Of a stretch of 64,000 bases of DNA, positions 1 through 12,404 are shown piece by piece. The notes beneath the pieces are model-generated. The model was not told where the DNA came from. It saw nothing but the letters and a program-made list of their open reading frames with translations, and did not search any database. Position numbers and translations under genes: made by a program. The stretch comes from Manduca sexta (Eukaryota > Arthropoda > Insecta > Lepidoptera > Sphingidae), in the NCBI RefSeq assembly GCF_014839805.1, contig NC_051123.1, forward strand, positions 912,727 through 976,726, given 5' to 3'. The stretch's first letter is position 1. The number at the start of each line of letters is the position of its first letter.

Positions 1-2379
1 ACTTAAAAATAGTCAGGGTGTTTGCACTCTAATTATTGGAAAGCGTGGCTTCGAAATAAGCTTATTAAAAACGAGTGTCCTGGGTCTAACACTGCAGATT
101 TTTCTTTTATTATTCATCGGATTTATATTAAGTATATGAATGACGTGCGTTATTCAGTGTCAGTGTGGTTTCCGCGTGATATCTTTTTCATGTAGAAATC
201 GGAGCCTACGCGCAGTAAACACGATTCGGTCGGGAACTGCGTTCTTTACAATGGTATACGAATTATAGATGTCTCATTAGCACACGTAATTCTTCTTCGT
301 GACATTGGATTATAATTCTCTACAAAGACTAAGTAGTTGTCTTTTTGTTTATAATGGTTTTAATACGTCATCTCTTTTGACAGGTCAATGTCAAGGATGT
401 GTATGTGTGCGTACGGAACCCATTTTCCGTTTAATTTATTAGGTAGCTTTTGTATGGTAGATCTATACTTTTATAATATCATTGGTTATTAAAGCAAGAA
501 TTCGTAGCGAAAACGCACGTTGCGCAATCTGCAAAAGCTTCTAGATAGCCTTAGAACCTTGGCTCTTTATAATACCCTTTTCAAAAATACAGCCAAATCT
601 ACAACCATTCCTTTTCCTAAAATATTACTGTTGGGGATTTCCAAAATTAATACTTCGTGTTAAAAATAATATTTCCTTGAATAGGTATCGCTTAAATGCG
701 AACAAACATTCACTTGAACGAGTCCGTTGTACTAAAATAAGTTGTTGATTGACCTTCGCATGTCTGTTACATAATTGTTAATCGTGCAATAATGGCTCAT
801 TAATGGTAATTATGTGCGGTGAAAAAAATATATTTTGGTTTTACCTTGTGGTGTAGGTTAAAAACAATGTTGTGGCGCAGTAGACGGGAAAGGGCTGTAT
901 GTAGTCTTTATAAAATAGCCGGCAAACAACTTGAGCACACTACCGCCAACTAACGTACAGCTAATAACATTTTAACAAAAAATTAAACCGCCTTCAAAAG
1001 CCACTAAAAATACAACACTACCTATATACTGGTTACCAATGGAGTGGGTAACTAAAATTGCTAGATACATGAACAAATGTACGATAACTTCATGATCTTC
1101 TTGAAATTAGCGTGGCATGGTTAGGCTTATTCTGTATGCCAATTTCAATTGTAAATTGTTAAAAAAACATACGGCATCAGGGCCCTATAGACGGCTTGTG
1201 AAATAAAATAAATCATCCTCTAAATGATGGACAGTACCGTAGGATAGAAGAGTAGGGAAGAATCGACCGCACTGAACCTTGGAATGTATCTGACATTTTT
1301 AGTAAAGGCCAGGTCAAACGTACCCTGAACCGGCGAGAATGCATGAAAAGATTGATGAAGGTGGAAGAAGCGTGAGAAGTATGCTAGAATCGTACAAAGT
1401 GGGAATCCACAGTCTCTGCTTACCCCTATGGATATGCGTGATACCATGTATGTATGTAATATGTATGTATAATTCTAAAGTAAGTCATCCATAATTTTTC
1501 TCATGGCTAAAAGGATATCGTCAAAATTATCCACGTGGCCTTCGACTAAACAATGACGTTTTTAATCACAGCGAGTTAATTATTAATTATAATAAATGAA
1601 TATTAATTGTTTGAGGTCGACGACATTGTTTATTTTCAGTAGTTTTTCCTTATTCTGTTTGTTGCATTCAGTTCTGCGAAGTTTCAGCGATAACATTTTA
1701 TGTCGCTCTGTCATACTTCGGAATTGGAAGCAGTGTGAACTTTGGAGGATATAAATGGACCTTTATTCTGTAGGCATTATGTTTCAAAATATACCTGTAC
1801 ATAATATATAGATCATTAAATGTATTGCTCGTTGGTTTAATGGCGGGGCATTAGGACTGTATCCCAGGGGTCTTAATAATTTATATTTTCTGTCTTTCTA
1901 ATATATTTTTTCATTTGAATTATGAGACGAGCGAGTGATTTGTCTAGTCCATAAACAGTTGCGAAACCTTCCAGGATTCTTATAAAACTGTATTATTACA
2001 TTTTTTGTACATTTTTTCCTGGACAAAATCCCCTTTAAACTAAATCAATACATTGCTTAAACACATTGCTGCTTTACATCAGAAGCAGACAACATGGCGG
2101 TACCTTACATTGTCCAGGGAACTCAGGCATATATAGATTACAATATACCTGCATCCCTCTGGTCTATTGCAAGGCAGCGTGTCCTCAGCCACGAGGCACA
2201 GGTTCTAATTATGGCGCATGCGTCATATCAGACCTTCCCCATAGCACGCACTGCATAATCTATTACGGCTGAGCTAACAATTGTGATTTATCATATATGC
2301 AATACGTATGTATACAGCTATGTATATAAGAGTTATGTATCCGCTTTGGATGTTCAAGAACGCCTCTTTAGATTGATAG
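1..2379. other. Non-coding, nothing recognised
   Basis: AT-rich sequence with only short chance frames. I recognise no exon, RNA gene or complete mobile element. Confidence 0.5.
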
Positions 2380-2594
2380 GTGGTGGTAGAATATGCTCAA
2401 GAAGTAAAATCCGCCATAGTCGCTCGCGTAAGTGTGCTGCGTTCCGGAATCGGTCTGTGGTTCGGGTTCCAAAAAGCCGGCATAATTGTGTCGACTGGCG
2501 AGGGGTAATCATCTCTCGTTAATCGATACTCGTAGCTGGACCCTGTTTCATTTACCGTTAGATTCAGTGCCTTGCTGGTATAAAAAAAATAATC
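2380..2594 (+). repeat. Dispersed poly-A repeat, family P1, diverged copy
   Basis: It shares GCCGGCATAATTGTGTCGAC and GGGGTAATCATCTCTCGTTA with the 8.1-kb copy. The tail is degenerate (ATTTACCGTTAGATTCAG, then poly-A). Confidence 0.7.
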
Positions 2595-5082
2595 ACGAAA
2601 TTCACAAGAAAAGCATCTAAAATTGTTTTTTTATAGAAATTATTCGTAAATCTTTGTATACTTTTGCCCGTAACTCGTACGTCCTAAATGTGGAACGACT
2701 GCTCAAGGCCATTTAGTAGAGGGAAGGTCTTAACTCTAAACCCAAATTAGGTTAATTAATTATTTAGGTTACTAAATAAATTAAGTTAGTCAAATTATTA
2801 ACTTGACTAAAGGTGTCTGAACATATAATTTTTTTAGAGTAAATTAGTGCAAACACCTTCAATTACTAAATTACTTTCTAATCGTTGGAAATAGTAGTTT
2901 ATTCCAAACTAAGCGACATTGACAGGATTTTCAAGGTCAGAACGATAGTTCCGGTGATTAACACGTTCAGACAAACAAAAACTTCATAATATTATGTATA
3001 GATAAGTTTTTATGTCACATTGATTGCGATTTCTTTATCAACTGCACATTTATCGCTAAAAATATGTATGACTTGGAGATTTATAAAATCGCTAACTTTG
3101 TTAATATCTTTAATTGAACAATACAGCTTATTTATATTATGAACGAGACGTTGACTCCAATACTTGACTTGTGAAATACTTGAACGTTTTCAAGAATAGG
3201 TTTTTAAAGAAATCTAACAAAATCATAACTTAATTTAACTCCTGAGACTAGACAAAGAAATTCATACCAAAAGTTTCGCTGAAAAGGCAAAACTCGAACC
3301 GAAAAAAAATTCGCGAATTATTCGCAAAGTTAAGAATAATTGGAAAAACTTCGCAATTTAGTGTGGGAAGTTAGCGGTGTCTTCGGAAGTTTTTGAATAA
3401 AAAGGCTCAGGCTTTCGTATTGCGTCTTTTTTTGGAATGGCGATAACCCGCTCTGAGGTTATATTTGACAAATCGCTACGGTTCACGTATAATCTATTTC
3501 TTTCTCAGCGCGAGTATTTTTAATTTACGGATGACTTTTCTCGAACTTTCTACTAACTTAAAGGATAGCCTAATCATTCAATAAGGTTTACGAGGTCAAT
3601 TTGAATAAGGCTTAATTTCATTGTATATTATTGTAATAATTTTTATGTACTATATTGAATTTTGTTTCCATATTCATACCAAAATATTAATTTGTACCAA
3701 CTGACATTGTAATACATCTAAAATTTAATTAATATTATTATATTTTGTTACAGGTATAACCGCGGAACGGCAATAGGATAAATGGTATTTATTAAAACGC
3801 AATGTTTTTCCATAATTCTATTGTAATAAAACAGGAAACAAGTATATTTACAATAACAATTCAAACAATGTGAACTAATTGGACAAGTTGTTTGTCAGTA
3901 TAAGCGCCTGTTACAACGTTCAAGGAAATGTTATCCGCCAAATATAGCTTACGTAGATAGTTCAAGTTTGATTCCCATATTTTCAGGAGCATTTATGTGA
4001 CTTTTGTGTTTGGTCGACTTATATTTAATGAGTAGTATTCACTTAGACATGATAAAACAGACTTGAACAACAAATATTTTCATTCAATTATTTCACTCGC
4101 CTGATAGGCGTCATACTTAGCCGTAAATATTAAAAAATCACCCAGAATTTCAACAACAAATCTCTCGAATTTCATTGCACTTCACTCGTCGTTCAAAACA
4201 TCATTTCAAAGCTTGAAAGGCAACCATATCTAGGCGATAAATATACCGAAAATGGATTATATAAATATTATGAATCGCCATTATTTTCAGCGTCATTTGA
4301 TCTAGGTTTTGTAGTTCTAGGACAATTTTAATATCATTAGACTATATCTTTATAAAATAAAAGAAATAATTGTTAGGAATTTTCATATTAAAATCAAAAC
4401 TTTAAAGCACTACTCAAAAATTTACTTATTGTCGCTTAGATATGATTGCCTATCAAGCACTTTGTTCATGTCGTTTAAACTATGTCTGCATACTGCTGCT
4501 TGGCGACAGATGTAGACATAGCGGTTATACTATCAATTAACTCGCTTATGTGCGTGTAGCACGTCGAATGAAATAGGTTACAAGATATATTAATTTTGGT
4601 CCTATATTATACATACATTTAAAATTTTTCATACACCCATAAACCACATATCTTCCCAAAAGGATAAACAGAGACCCTCTAGTTTCACTTTCGATCACTC
4701 AATGTTCAGTCCTAGACTCCAGCTTATTACCTTTCATGGGAAACTTAGAGCGGCGATATCGTACATTGTGGAAAATTTCACGTATCATAAAACAATATCT
4801 TTTACCTAACCTGGAACCTCTTTCCCATTAAATTGCTTTACAATATGTTGGCAAAACATACCACTTTTAAGGAAGGAAAATTTCAAAATTAAACATTTCC
4901 TTATTTCCCCTTGTTCCTATGTAGAATTACAAGCCCTCACACAGATATTATTTAAAACGTGTCACTGTTTTATTTACTCATTTAGGTTTTCCTTCCTTGA
5001 ACATAGTCAACAGGTCATGCATTTGTTGTTCAATAATTATAAATCAACTATATAAAATAACACAAAATAAACTGCCCATGGC
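2595..5082. other. Non-coding, nothing recognised
   Basis: AT-rich sequence downstream of the MADF-BESS gene. There is one acceptor-like site near 3750 (TATTTTGTTACAG), without a usable frame after it. Confidence 0.5.
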
Positions 5083-5088
5083 TTTATT
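5083..5088 (-). terminator. Candidate polyadenylation signal of the MADF-BESS gene
   Basis: TTTATT on the plus strand reads AATAAA on the gene's strand, about 340 nt past the stop codon. It is the first clear AATAAA I see downstream of the stop. Such hexamers are common in AT-rich DNA, so this is only a candidate. Confidence 0.4.
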
Positions 5089-5425
5089 CATTGTAAACTT
5101 ACAATAGTTGCTTAATCTTAATAACACACTCGTATCTTTTTAAAAGTACGTGTTTCCAATCATCAATTTCAATACAATCTACTTACCTCTTACTCTAACG
5201 GTCATTGCATCAAAATTTTTCTTTATCTTGTAAGTACAAAACGAAACTTGGATCTTGTGGATGGAAATAGAACAAATATGATATTTCATAGAATATCTAG
5301 ATATTTTGCGTTACCTGACTATCAAATAAAGGTCAATTATAATAGACAATTCTTTCAAAACCAAGAACTTGTTACCACTGATCCAAGTTCCAAAATATTA
5401 ACAATCAACAATTTCTACCTAATAA

Positions 5426-5801
5426 CTATTCTATGCTATCTAGCCTTTGTCGCTTTACATCTAATTGGTTTCTATCACTTCCCGGCAGAGTATTGTTATA
5501 ATGATTCGACACTGCTTCTTGCATCACATTCGCTATCTGGGCTCTCACCCACATCTTTATGTGGATGGGTAGTTGCCTCATCTCTGGCAAAAACGATAAT
5601 AGAAACAATTTGTCAGTATCTGACTCGTTGTCATCTATAGGAAACACTGGCATCTCTATTTCTTCGGGCGGGTTGCTGTCAGAACTAGGTTCCCTTTGGC
5701 GCTTTTTCCGCTTCGGCCTGACTTGCACCTCAGTTGTGTCAACACTCTGCTCGTCAACGTTGCTCGAGCTGAACATGATCACGTCATTGACGACTGACTC
5801 G
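5426..5801 (-). CDS. MADF-BESS gene, terminal coding exon 3
   Basis: This is the last coding exon. It follows the acceptor GATTTTTCAG at 5811-5802 and runs to a TAG stop at 5428-5426. It encodes an acidic and serine-rich linker, a basic nuclear-localisation-like stretch, the BESS motif and a short basic tail ending near KRQRLDSIE. The intron before it is only 227 nt. Confidence 0.9.
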
Positions 5802-8800
5802 CTGAAAAATCAAACCATAATCAAATTCGTTGTAATCAAATTATTACTTGCTATAAAAATTTGCATAGAACATGAAATCACGTTTTGTAAGTTAATGAAA
5901 ATATTTATTCGCCACTTTATTGAATTAATAAAACGGTTGTGTATATTCAAGTTCTTGAACGAGAAAATTCGATTTGCGAATTTTAACTAGGCAAACGCCT
6001 AAATTTCTATCTAGAACAAAATACGTACTCTCCATCGCTGACGTTTCCATCGTATCCTCCCAGGAAGCGCATCCTCTTGAAGTACCTGTAGGTGCGTTTG
6101 TTGGTCCTGTTGCCGGAGCGTCGCGACCTCAGCTCCCTGTTGTACGCGTCACGGAGCGACCGCCATTTTCGTTGCAGTTGCAGTACTGGACATAGGAAAA
6201 CTTACATCAGTTTCCTGTCAACGTGATAATACCTGACAGCCAAGCACGCCGGTTTAGTAAAGGATGAAGGGTCACCATGTCCTCATCGGTAGTCGACATT
6301 CATTCTACTTGGAGTCTTGAAGGTGTTATTATACCTTACACCCCCTAGTCAGTTACTAACGAATACATCATAAGCAGTATGCTATGGAAATAATAATAAA
6401 TTTAATCAAATACTGAAGTGACTGGAAGGACATAACTTGAGGAATTACATTCAAATAAATCACATCTCTTAAAAAAAATAAGTTAGGAATGTTTGTTGGG
6501 ATCTTACATTGCTTTAACATTATTGTTACAAGCGGCAGTGATAACATTACTTCCTAGGCCTCTTCTATAAAAAAACTTTTTATGGCACGTATAATACTCG
6601 AATATTTTTAGTACAATGATTGACCTTTCTGAGAAGTGTTCACATCTTTTGTCCGATATTGTTAAGTTTAATTATTGTTTTCAAGAATGATTGATTGACT
6701 GAACTGAATGTGAACTGATGTAAATGGTAGTTAAGGATCTGTTGTTACATACTCAGGTCTGATCTATCAAATGTTTGAATAAGATCATTCGAAGTACAAC
6801 AATATTGATTGTATCAAATACTATTTTCGTTATTACTTAATACGTAGGATTTTTTTAAAGTAATCTCATTTATATTTCTTATATATTTTTGACGACTCAA
6901 TACAGAGGTCACTCAGTATTAGAACCACCATAAATGTGCTAATCAAATGTCTATCAACATTAACCGTCTAATCTAAATATATTTACTTTTACATTGCGAG
7001 TCGTAACTTGGCGAACAGGCGAGTTTCACGTAATATTTATTCAAAGTTTGGCTAGAGCTTCTGTAATAGCAGACGGGTAACTTATTTAAAAAAAAAACAC
7101 TCATCACGGCTTTATCCCCGAAAGGGTAGCCAGAGATGTACTTAGGGGACCCGCTTTTCAACACCTGTGTTCCATCCATGTGAAAGGGGGCTCCAGGCTT
7201 ATCATACTGAGCAGAAAAACTCCAATAATTTACCCAACCCGGGATCCCAGACCTGTGTACCGCGTACGCAGTTTAACCACATGATCAAGGCAGACTGATA
7301 CTTCTTTTCCTTTTTTTTAATGCTTGAATGAGGAGACCAGCTTGCCGTTCGCCTAATGGTAAGCGATAAGACCGCACATAAACAGTAGAAACACCATCCA
7401 ACACTTTGAATTACAAGTATTGTTTGTTATTCTACTGCGCTCGCCATCCTGAGACATGAGATGTTAAGTCTCATTATGTCCAGTAGTTACACTGGCTACA
7501 ATGTCCTTCAAAGCGGAACACATCAGTGACTACACACTGCTGCTTGCAAATAGACATTGTGGTGCTACCCAGGCGGACTCTCACACATGACTCTCACATA
7601 TGAGAGGCCATACCACCACCACCACCACCACCATACCACCAGTAAAAAACACTTGTATAACACATTATTCTTAGGTATCTGCGCTGCACTGCGCCCTGCG
7701 TGCCGTACGCCTGGTTATACAGCCCGCGCCACACGACCTGGCACGACGAACCTTATTTAGGTCGCCTGCTGTCAATGGTTTCTAGTTTCCAACTATCAAT
7801 TATATTCGATGTTATATTGTTTTTGATTCCAGTGTTTATAATATGGAGTTTTAAGTAATAGAAAGTGTTCATGCGTGTTAGATGGTATATTTTGATATAG
7901 CACTCTTAATAAAGTAATGACCTTATTCAAAAATTTTAACTTGCGGCAGTCGTCGGAAAACTAATTTTTATTTGCTACCTTTTTTTAAGTTGCTATAAAA
8001 TTGAGCTTATTAAAGGTAAAAAATGAAACCTATGGCATGAAAAAAAAGGGAAATCTCTAAAAGATCGTAAACAGAAATTGGTTGTTTGACAATTCCCACA
8101 AGGTGGCAATTTTGGAAAGGGTCATTATTTTATTTAAGTGCGATATGGTGGTAGGATATATTTTATATCCGCCCGGATAACAACGGTATACAAGTTTTTA
8201 AAACCCACTACAATGGCCCAAGTAAATGTGTCGCGTAACGGGATCAGCCTGCGTATATCCGGTTCCAACAGGCCGGCATAATTATGTCGACTGTCGAGGG
8301 GTAATCATCTCTCGTCAGTCGACATTCTATTGGACCCCACTCCACTTACCATCAGGTGCTGTAAGGTCACTGTGCCGTATCAGAATAAAAAAAAATGTTT
8401 TCTAAGATCCGTCGAGCGTCTTTGGTTTTAAATAATAATTAATACACAGTTTTAACTTGCAACTAAATGTTAAATAGGTACTAAAAGTCTAAGGAAATTG
8501 TTTGTATTGTGTACTTGATGCAAGAGAAGATATCACGACCTCGCAGTTAAAACTCAAAATATTCAAGGATGACTATTGCACGAACCTCTACCCGTGATTA
8601 ACTCCATTTTTTTTTTTATTTATTTAAACTTTATATACAGTAAATGTATACAGGCGGACTTAATGCCTGAGGCATTTTCTAACAGTAAACCTTTGGGTGA
8701 TGCAGAGATGAGACAATGTGGGTGTAGGTATATAAAAATAAATAAGACAATACATATATATTATATAAAACAAACATTCTACTTAAATACAGATATACTT

Positions 8801-10552
8801 ATACTATAAAATATATACTTAATATAAAATAAAATAATTTCCAGAGACTTTTATGTTTGAGAATCTGCTACACTATTTTTTATTTCATTTCTAGATAAAA
8901 GAATACTAATAGTATTAGTGAAAGAATTTCCGAATTCGTAGAATATAAAATAATATATATAGATGTCAACTGATTGAACCCAAGGCCTTGCATTTCAGTC
9001 TGATACGGCATAAGTCTAGCAATAACTCTTGAAACTATGCATTAAAATATGTGTATTGAAGCAAACGAAACACTCGTATTTTGATTTTCTTAATATTACA
9101 CCCATTTCTTTTATCTGACCTCAATACCCGCACCCATTTCTATAGCAACCATCAAGTGCAATGCACTATGCAATTCTATTAAAACTCAAGTCCAGTCGGA
9201 AAACAAATTTATTCTATACTCGGTTTCAATAAAATCCATTGTTCAAGTTTTTGTGTTGGAGCCAACTTTAAAAGCTGAAAAAACCATGAAAGGCTGAAAG
9301 GGAGTGTACATTTCAAAAAGAAAGCAAAATGTTTTTTTTTTTCCACATTTTTATATGGGCTTTTGGCTTTGAAAGGGGTTGGCTACAATACATTTGAATA
9401 ATCAAAATGCGTTGAGACAATAGGCAATAAAACTTAATGACACATCCGGGATTCCATTCTGCGGGGGGGGATGACCCCTCGGCGACCCCCACCCGGCGCA
9501 CGTCGCGGAATGAAATGGGACGTCAGAATTTTTCAAAGGAAACCCGGGTAACTTTTGTGTAAGAAAATGCATTTGTTAAAATGTATTTTATGATGAATTT
9601 TACTCCAAATTAGAGACGCAGTTTCGTGCAATGCAGTATTAGTCAAAAGACGGTTGCGATTATTATGCCGGCCTACTGCCCATAACAGCAAGTGTTAAAT
9701 CGAAAAATACATTTAAGGAATTATATTTTTATATGAAGTACCTAGAAACAAAAAAAAACTACAATAAATACGTACTCGTCAAGTTACGTATAGCAAATTA
9801 CCTATCCCATGGCAGTGAATAATAAAGCAATAAAAACTACAATACAACCTGATTACAAAGATCACTCCAACCCTGATCAACTGATCAAAATCCGACACCT
9901 GCCAACCCTAAATGAAATACAATATTCCACTATCAATAGCGGATATCACGGAACAATAGTCGTTAAATGTACGTGTAATAAAGCCCAAGGTCGCGTTGAG
10001 CAGACAAAACAATCGTCAGATTTCATTAACCCGACTAAATGAAATGGTCGATACGCGCGCTGTGTCGCGGCGGTGTAACTACTAACATAGTTTGGCCGGC
10101 TTTACTTTTCACGAGTTACTCTTCGATTTTGTAAATAAAGTTGTTTATATTGTAAAATAGGAAACATTTAATATTAAAGTTAGTAGATGATCGGAAGAAT
10201 GAGCTATTTGTTCCAATGTGACTATTATTTGCTCTAAAGCTAAGCGTATGAATGATTGTTAAATTTACAAGGGAATCGACAGTCGCCGGCTTGATACACG
10301 ATATTGACATTATTTATCACCCGTTCCCCAATGAACCCATCGTAAAACCAATTTCCTAGCAAATAGCCTCCCGATGTTACCTCTATCATACGCCGTCGCC
10401 TTATTAATGGAGTCCCAGTCGGGGTACATAACCGCGCCGATCTCTTTCCACAACGACAACTTCTCCTCGCGATCGGCCGGCATGTCCGCCTTGTACAACG
10501 CAGGCCGCTTTTGCACCTCCTCGATCATCAAAACCGGGTTGAAAACGGCCAT
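5426..10552 (-). CDS. MADF-BESS domain protein, 3 exons, 234 aa (whole coding span)
   Basis: A probable nuclear DNA-binding transcription factor or co-regulator. MADF is a Myb/SANT-like DNA-binding domain, and BESS mediates protein-protein contacts. Exons are 10552-10381, 6185-6029 and 5801-5426. They total 705 nt, 234 codons plus stop, and both junctions keep frame (GTAACA donor to TGTCCAG acceptor; GTACGT donor to TTTTTCAG acceptor). MADF spans about residues 8-102, with IEEVQKRPALY near the start, LWKEIGAVM at 34-42, KWRSLRDAYNREL at 64-76 and TYRYFKRMRFLGGY at 89-102. A basic stretch RPKRKKRQR (138-146) is a likely nuclear localisation signal. BESS lies at about 171-206 (LFLLSFLPEMRQLP...VRAQIANVM). 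The start has a good context (AATCAAAATGG) and an in-frame TGA upstream. Insects have many MADF-BESS paralogues, so I assign no symbol or target. Domains and exon joins are read directly; the nuclear role is inferred from the family. Confidence 0.93.
6029..6185 (-). CDS. MADF-BESS gene, coding exon 2
   Basis: This 157-nt exon encodes the C-terminal half of MADF, with KWRSLRDAYNREL, the arginine-rich loop RSRRSGNRTNKR and the final helix YRYFKRMRFLGGY. The acceptor is TATGTCCAG and the donor is GTACGTAT. The split GA|C codon gives Asp110. Codons here are GC-rich, unlike the flanking introns. Confidence 0.9.
7100..7290 (-). repeat. Degenerate tRNA-derived SINE, family S2
   Basis: The minus-strand head resembles the 49.5-kb copy (a GATCATGTGGTTAAACTGCG A-box region, then GGGATCCCGGGTT at the B-box position). 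The body is diverged and probably truncated. It lies inside the MADF-BESS intron. Confidence 0.5.
7311..7610 (-). repeat. Dispersed poly-A repeat, family P2, full copy
   Basis: It is in reverse orientation: poly-T at the left, CTTGCCGTTCGCCTAATGG, then CCCAGGCGGACTCTCACAC at the right. A (CCA)n run adjoins its right edge. It lies inside the MADF-BESS intron. Confidence 0.8.
8145..8397 (+). repeat. Dispersed poly-A repeat, family P1, full copy
   Basis: It starts GGTGGTAGGATATATTTTAT. It contains CAACAGGCCGGCATAATTAT and GGGGTAATCATCTCTCGTCA, and it ends ACTTACCATCAGGTG followed by AATAAAAAAAA. There is no tRNA-like box. It is shared with at least four other long copies in the window and lies in the MADF-BESS intron. 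Confidence 0.8.
8607..8728 (-). repeat. 3' end of a non-LTR retrotransposon or its SINE
   Basis: CAGGCGGACTTAATGCCTGA and the AGGCATTTTCTAACAGTAAA stretch are a sequence I recognise as a common lepidopteran LINE 3' end. On the minus strand it finishes in AATAAATAAA and poly-A. Confidence 0.6.
10381..10552 (-). CDS. MADF-BESS gene, coding exon 1
   Basis: This exon holds 57 codons plus one base and carries the N-terminal half of the MADF domain, including the first helix and the LWKEIGAVM region. It ends at GATAGAG followed by a GTAACATC donor. Reading past the donor gives unrelated residues, which supports splicing here. The split codon is completed by TA from exon 2 (Val58). Confidence 0.9.
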
Positions 10553-10579
10553 TTTGATTTGACAGTTCGCAAACGCTAC

Positions 10580-10800
10580 TCAGAAATCAATCACTTGTCT
10601 ATGACAGAACGCGACCTCTTTAAATTCCAGTTGGAATAATCGCGATTTTATCGATTCACGACGAAAAAGCGCACCGTCTAGTAAGATAGCTACGACGCGA
10701 CTGACGCAGCGACTGTGACGCGCGACTGTGCGCACGCACGCAGTCGTGATTGGCCGCCGTGCGACCGCAGCCATACTGTTGCGCCCAGTTGCGGTTTAGT
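10580..10800 (-). promoter_or_regulatory. CpG-rich presumed promoter / 5' UTR of the MADF-BESS gene
   Basis: This block lies immediately upstream of the MADF-BESS start codon on the minus strand and is rich in CpG and GCGACTG-type repeats, in sharp contrast to the AT-rich surroundings. It contains an ATTGG/CCAAT-type site near 10750. The transcription start cannot be placed from sequence alone. Confidence 0.5.
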
Positions 10801-12285
10801 ACACTAGGCTATTGGCCTCAGACTTAGTGAATACTAGATTTTGCACAAGTTTTACTACAGTCGATTTAAATCTTAAAAATCATTCCTAGTTTTTTTGTTG
10901 TCAACTTTTGTAACTTGATACTAAAACATAATTTTCCATGTCTCGATATTTACAAATAACATTTCGTAGTTTTAACTTCAATATTCAAATATAAATGTAA
11001 CTGTTTATTTCTTTCTAAGACAATTTATTCGTGTGGTATTGCGAGTGAATGATGCTCCATCTCTCGCCCACTGCGACAGCCGTGTCGCGTGCTAATCGCT
11101 CGAGCGTTGTCTGATTACGTATTATCAACTTGTGGGCGCTTGTATATTGTGTTGCAATAGTCTTATTGGTTTGTAGGTGTGTTTTGGCCGATCATAACGT
11201 ATCAGGTTTGATTTGAAAACATGGTTTTTACTTTTGTATACCGGAGATGTACATTTATATTCCAGCGTAAACAAGATCTCGAGTACTATGCCACAAAAGA
11301 AAGTTTTGGGTGTCGGTTGTCTTTAAAGAAAGAAATTAGGAAGGAAATTTTGTTGGATTTCTGGTAGTTTTATCTAAATTACGAAACGCAACAGAATTAC
11401 AGATTAAAGATATTATTACGATAGACGAAGAATGAACTTGATTGATTTTCATAATTCCCTTCATGATTCCTAAGCGATGCAATTCATCTCATTATAATGA
11501 TGGAAACTTTGCTGGATTTTCTTTTTATTTATTACTGTGTGTACAGTTGTAATTGTTTTGTCTGGTTCCCAAATACTAAATAAATAAATAGTAAAATTTT
11601 ATCGCTAAAAATATTTGAAAATAAGTCGCTCGACTTTCTGGTTTTATCAAAGATTAATTAATGATTTCTTGCCTACAATGATGTCATGTTTTCAACAAGA
11701 AAGTGTATAAATACGGTGCTGAAGTAATTTTATTATCAAAATAAACATAAATTGCAATCATTTTCATCATTTATCATGTCCAAGTTTTGTTGTTTTGATA
11801 TCAAAATTTGAATACAACATAATATATCGACAACAGTATTTAGTTTTAAATAATTGTAACAAATACTTCTCTTTATCATGTATTATCAAAATTTCAATCC
11901 ATAGACTAATCCAGCCAGGAGAATTTATATTGGCATGTTTTTAAACTGTTTATAGTATTATAAATTTGTACATTATAATAAGTAAATTGGAAAACGTCAT
12001 TATTGAAAATTAATTAATTGATATTTAGTATCATATATGGATTTGTCCAGCGAAACATCACAAATAGCATCAGACTTGCGAAATAAAAGTAACAAATCGA
12101 TATTGTACATTCTAGCATTAACCTTATAACCCCGCTGTTTTAAACTAGATATTGAATATGCACATCTGCCTTACGTGATCCAAGCATGATTGTACGCGAC
12201 AATACTAAACATAGACAAACAGATGGTTATATTGTTTAAACACCTGTCATTCACCATTCACAACACAAAGGTATCTTTGTGCAGA
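10801..12285. other. Non-coding, nothing recognised
   Basis: AT-rich DNA upstream of the MADF-BESS gene. I see no coding frame or repeat family from elsewhere in the window. Confidence 0.45.
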
Positions 12286-12404
12286 CCCCGGTTTCTTGTG
12301 TCCGTTGCGACGTTGCCAGCTCCTCCGCTGTTGCCAGACCGCGCGTGCATAAAAAACCGGTCAAGTGTTGAATCGAACTGAACGTGTTGAGGGATCCGTA
12401 TGTC
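12286..12404 (+). promoter_or_regulatory. CpG-rich island with GCGACGTTGCC motif
   Basis: GCGACGTTGCC lies at 12307-12317 and a related GCTGTTGCC at 12327-12335, within a short GC-rich block in AT-rich DNA. About 80 nt downstream is GGATCC|GTATGT, a good splice-donor match, with no long frame before it. This would fit a non-coding first exon, but that is inference. Confidence 0.35.

Larger units (their letters stand above)
6186..10380 (-). other. First intron of the MADF-BESS gene (4195 nt)
   Basis: The boundaries are the exon 1 donor and the exon 2 acceptor. The intron carries at least four repeat-derived pieces: a degenerate tRNA-like SINE (about 7100-7290), a poly-A-tailed dispersed repeat (7311-7610), a second dispersed repeat (8145-8397) and a LINE 3' fragment (8607-8728). 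A GC-rich patch with eight consecutive G lies near 9460-9510. I see no further convincing exon in it. Confidence 0.8.

Noticed and set aside
5248..5990. Plus-strand open frames of 130 and 143 codons
   Set aside because: They lie antisense to the MADF-BESS terminal exon, which has clear domain support on the other strand.
7604..7640. Histidine-rich frame over a (CCA)n run
   Set aside because: It is a microsatellite next to a P2 repeat, not a metal-binding protein.
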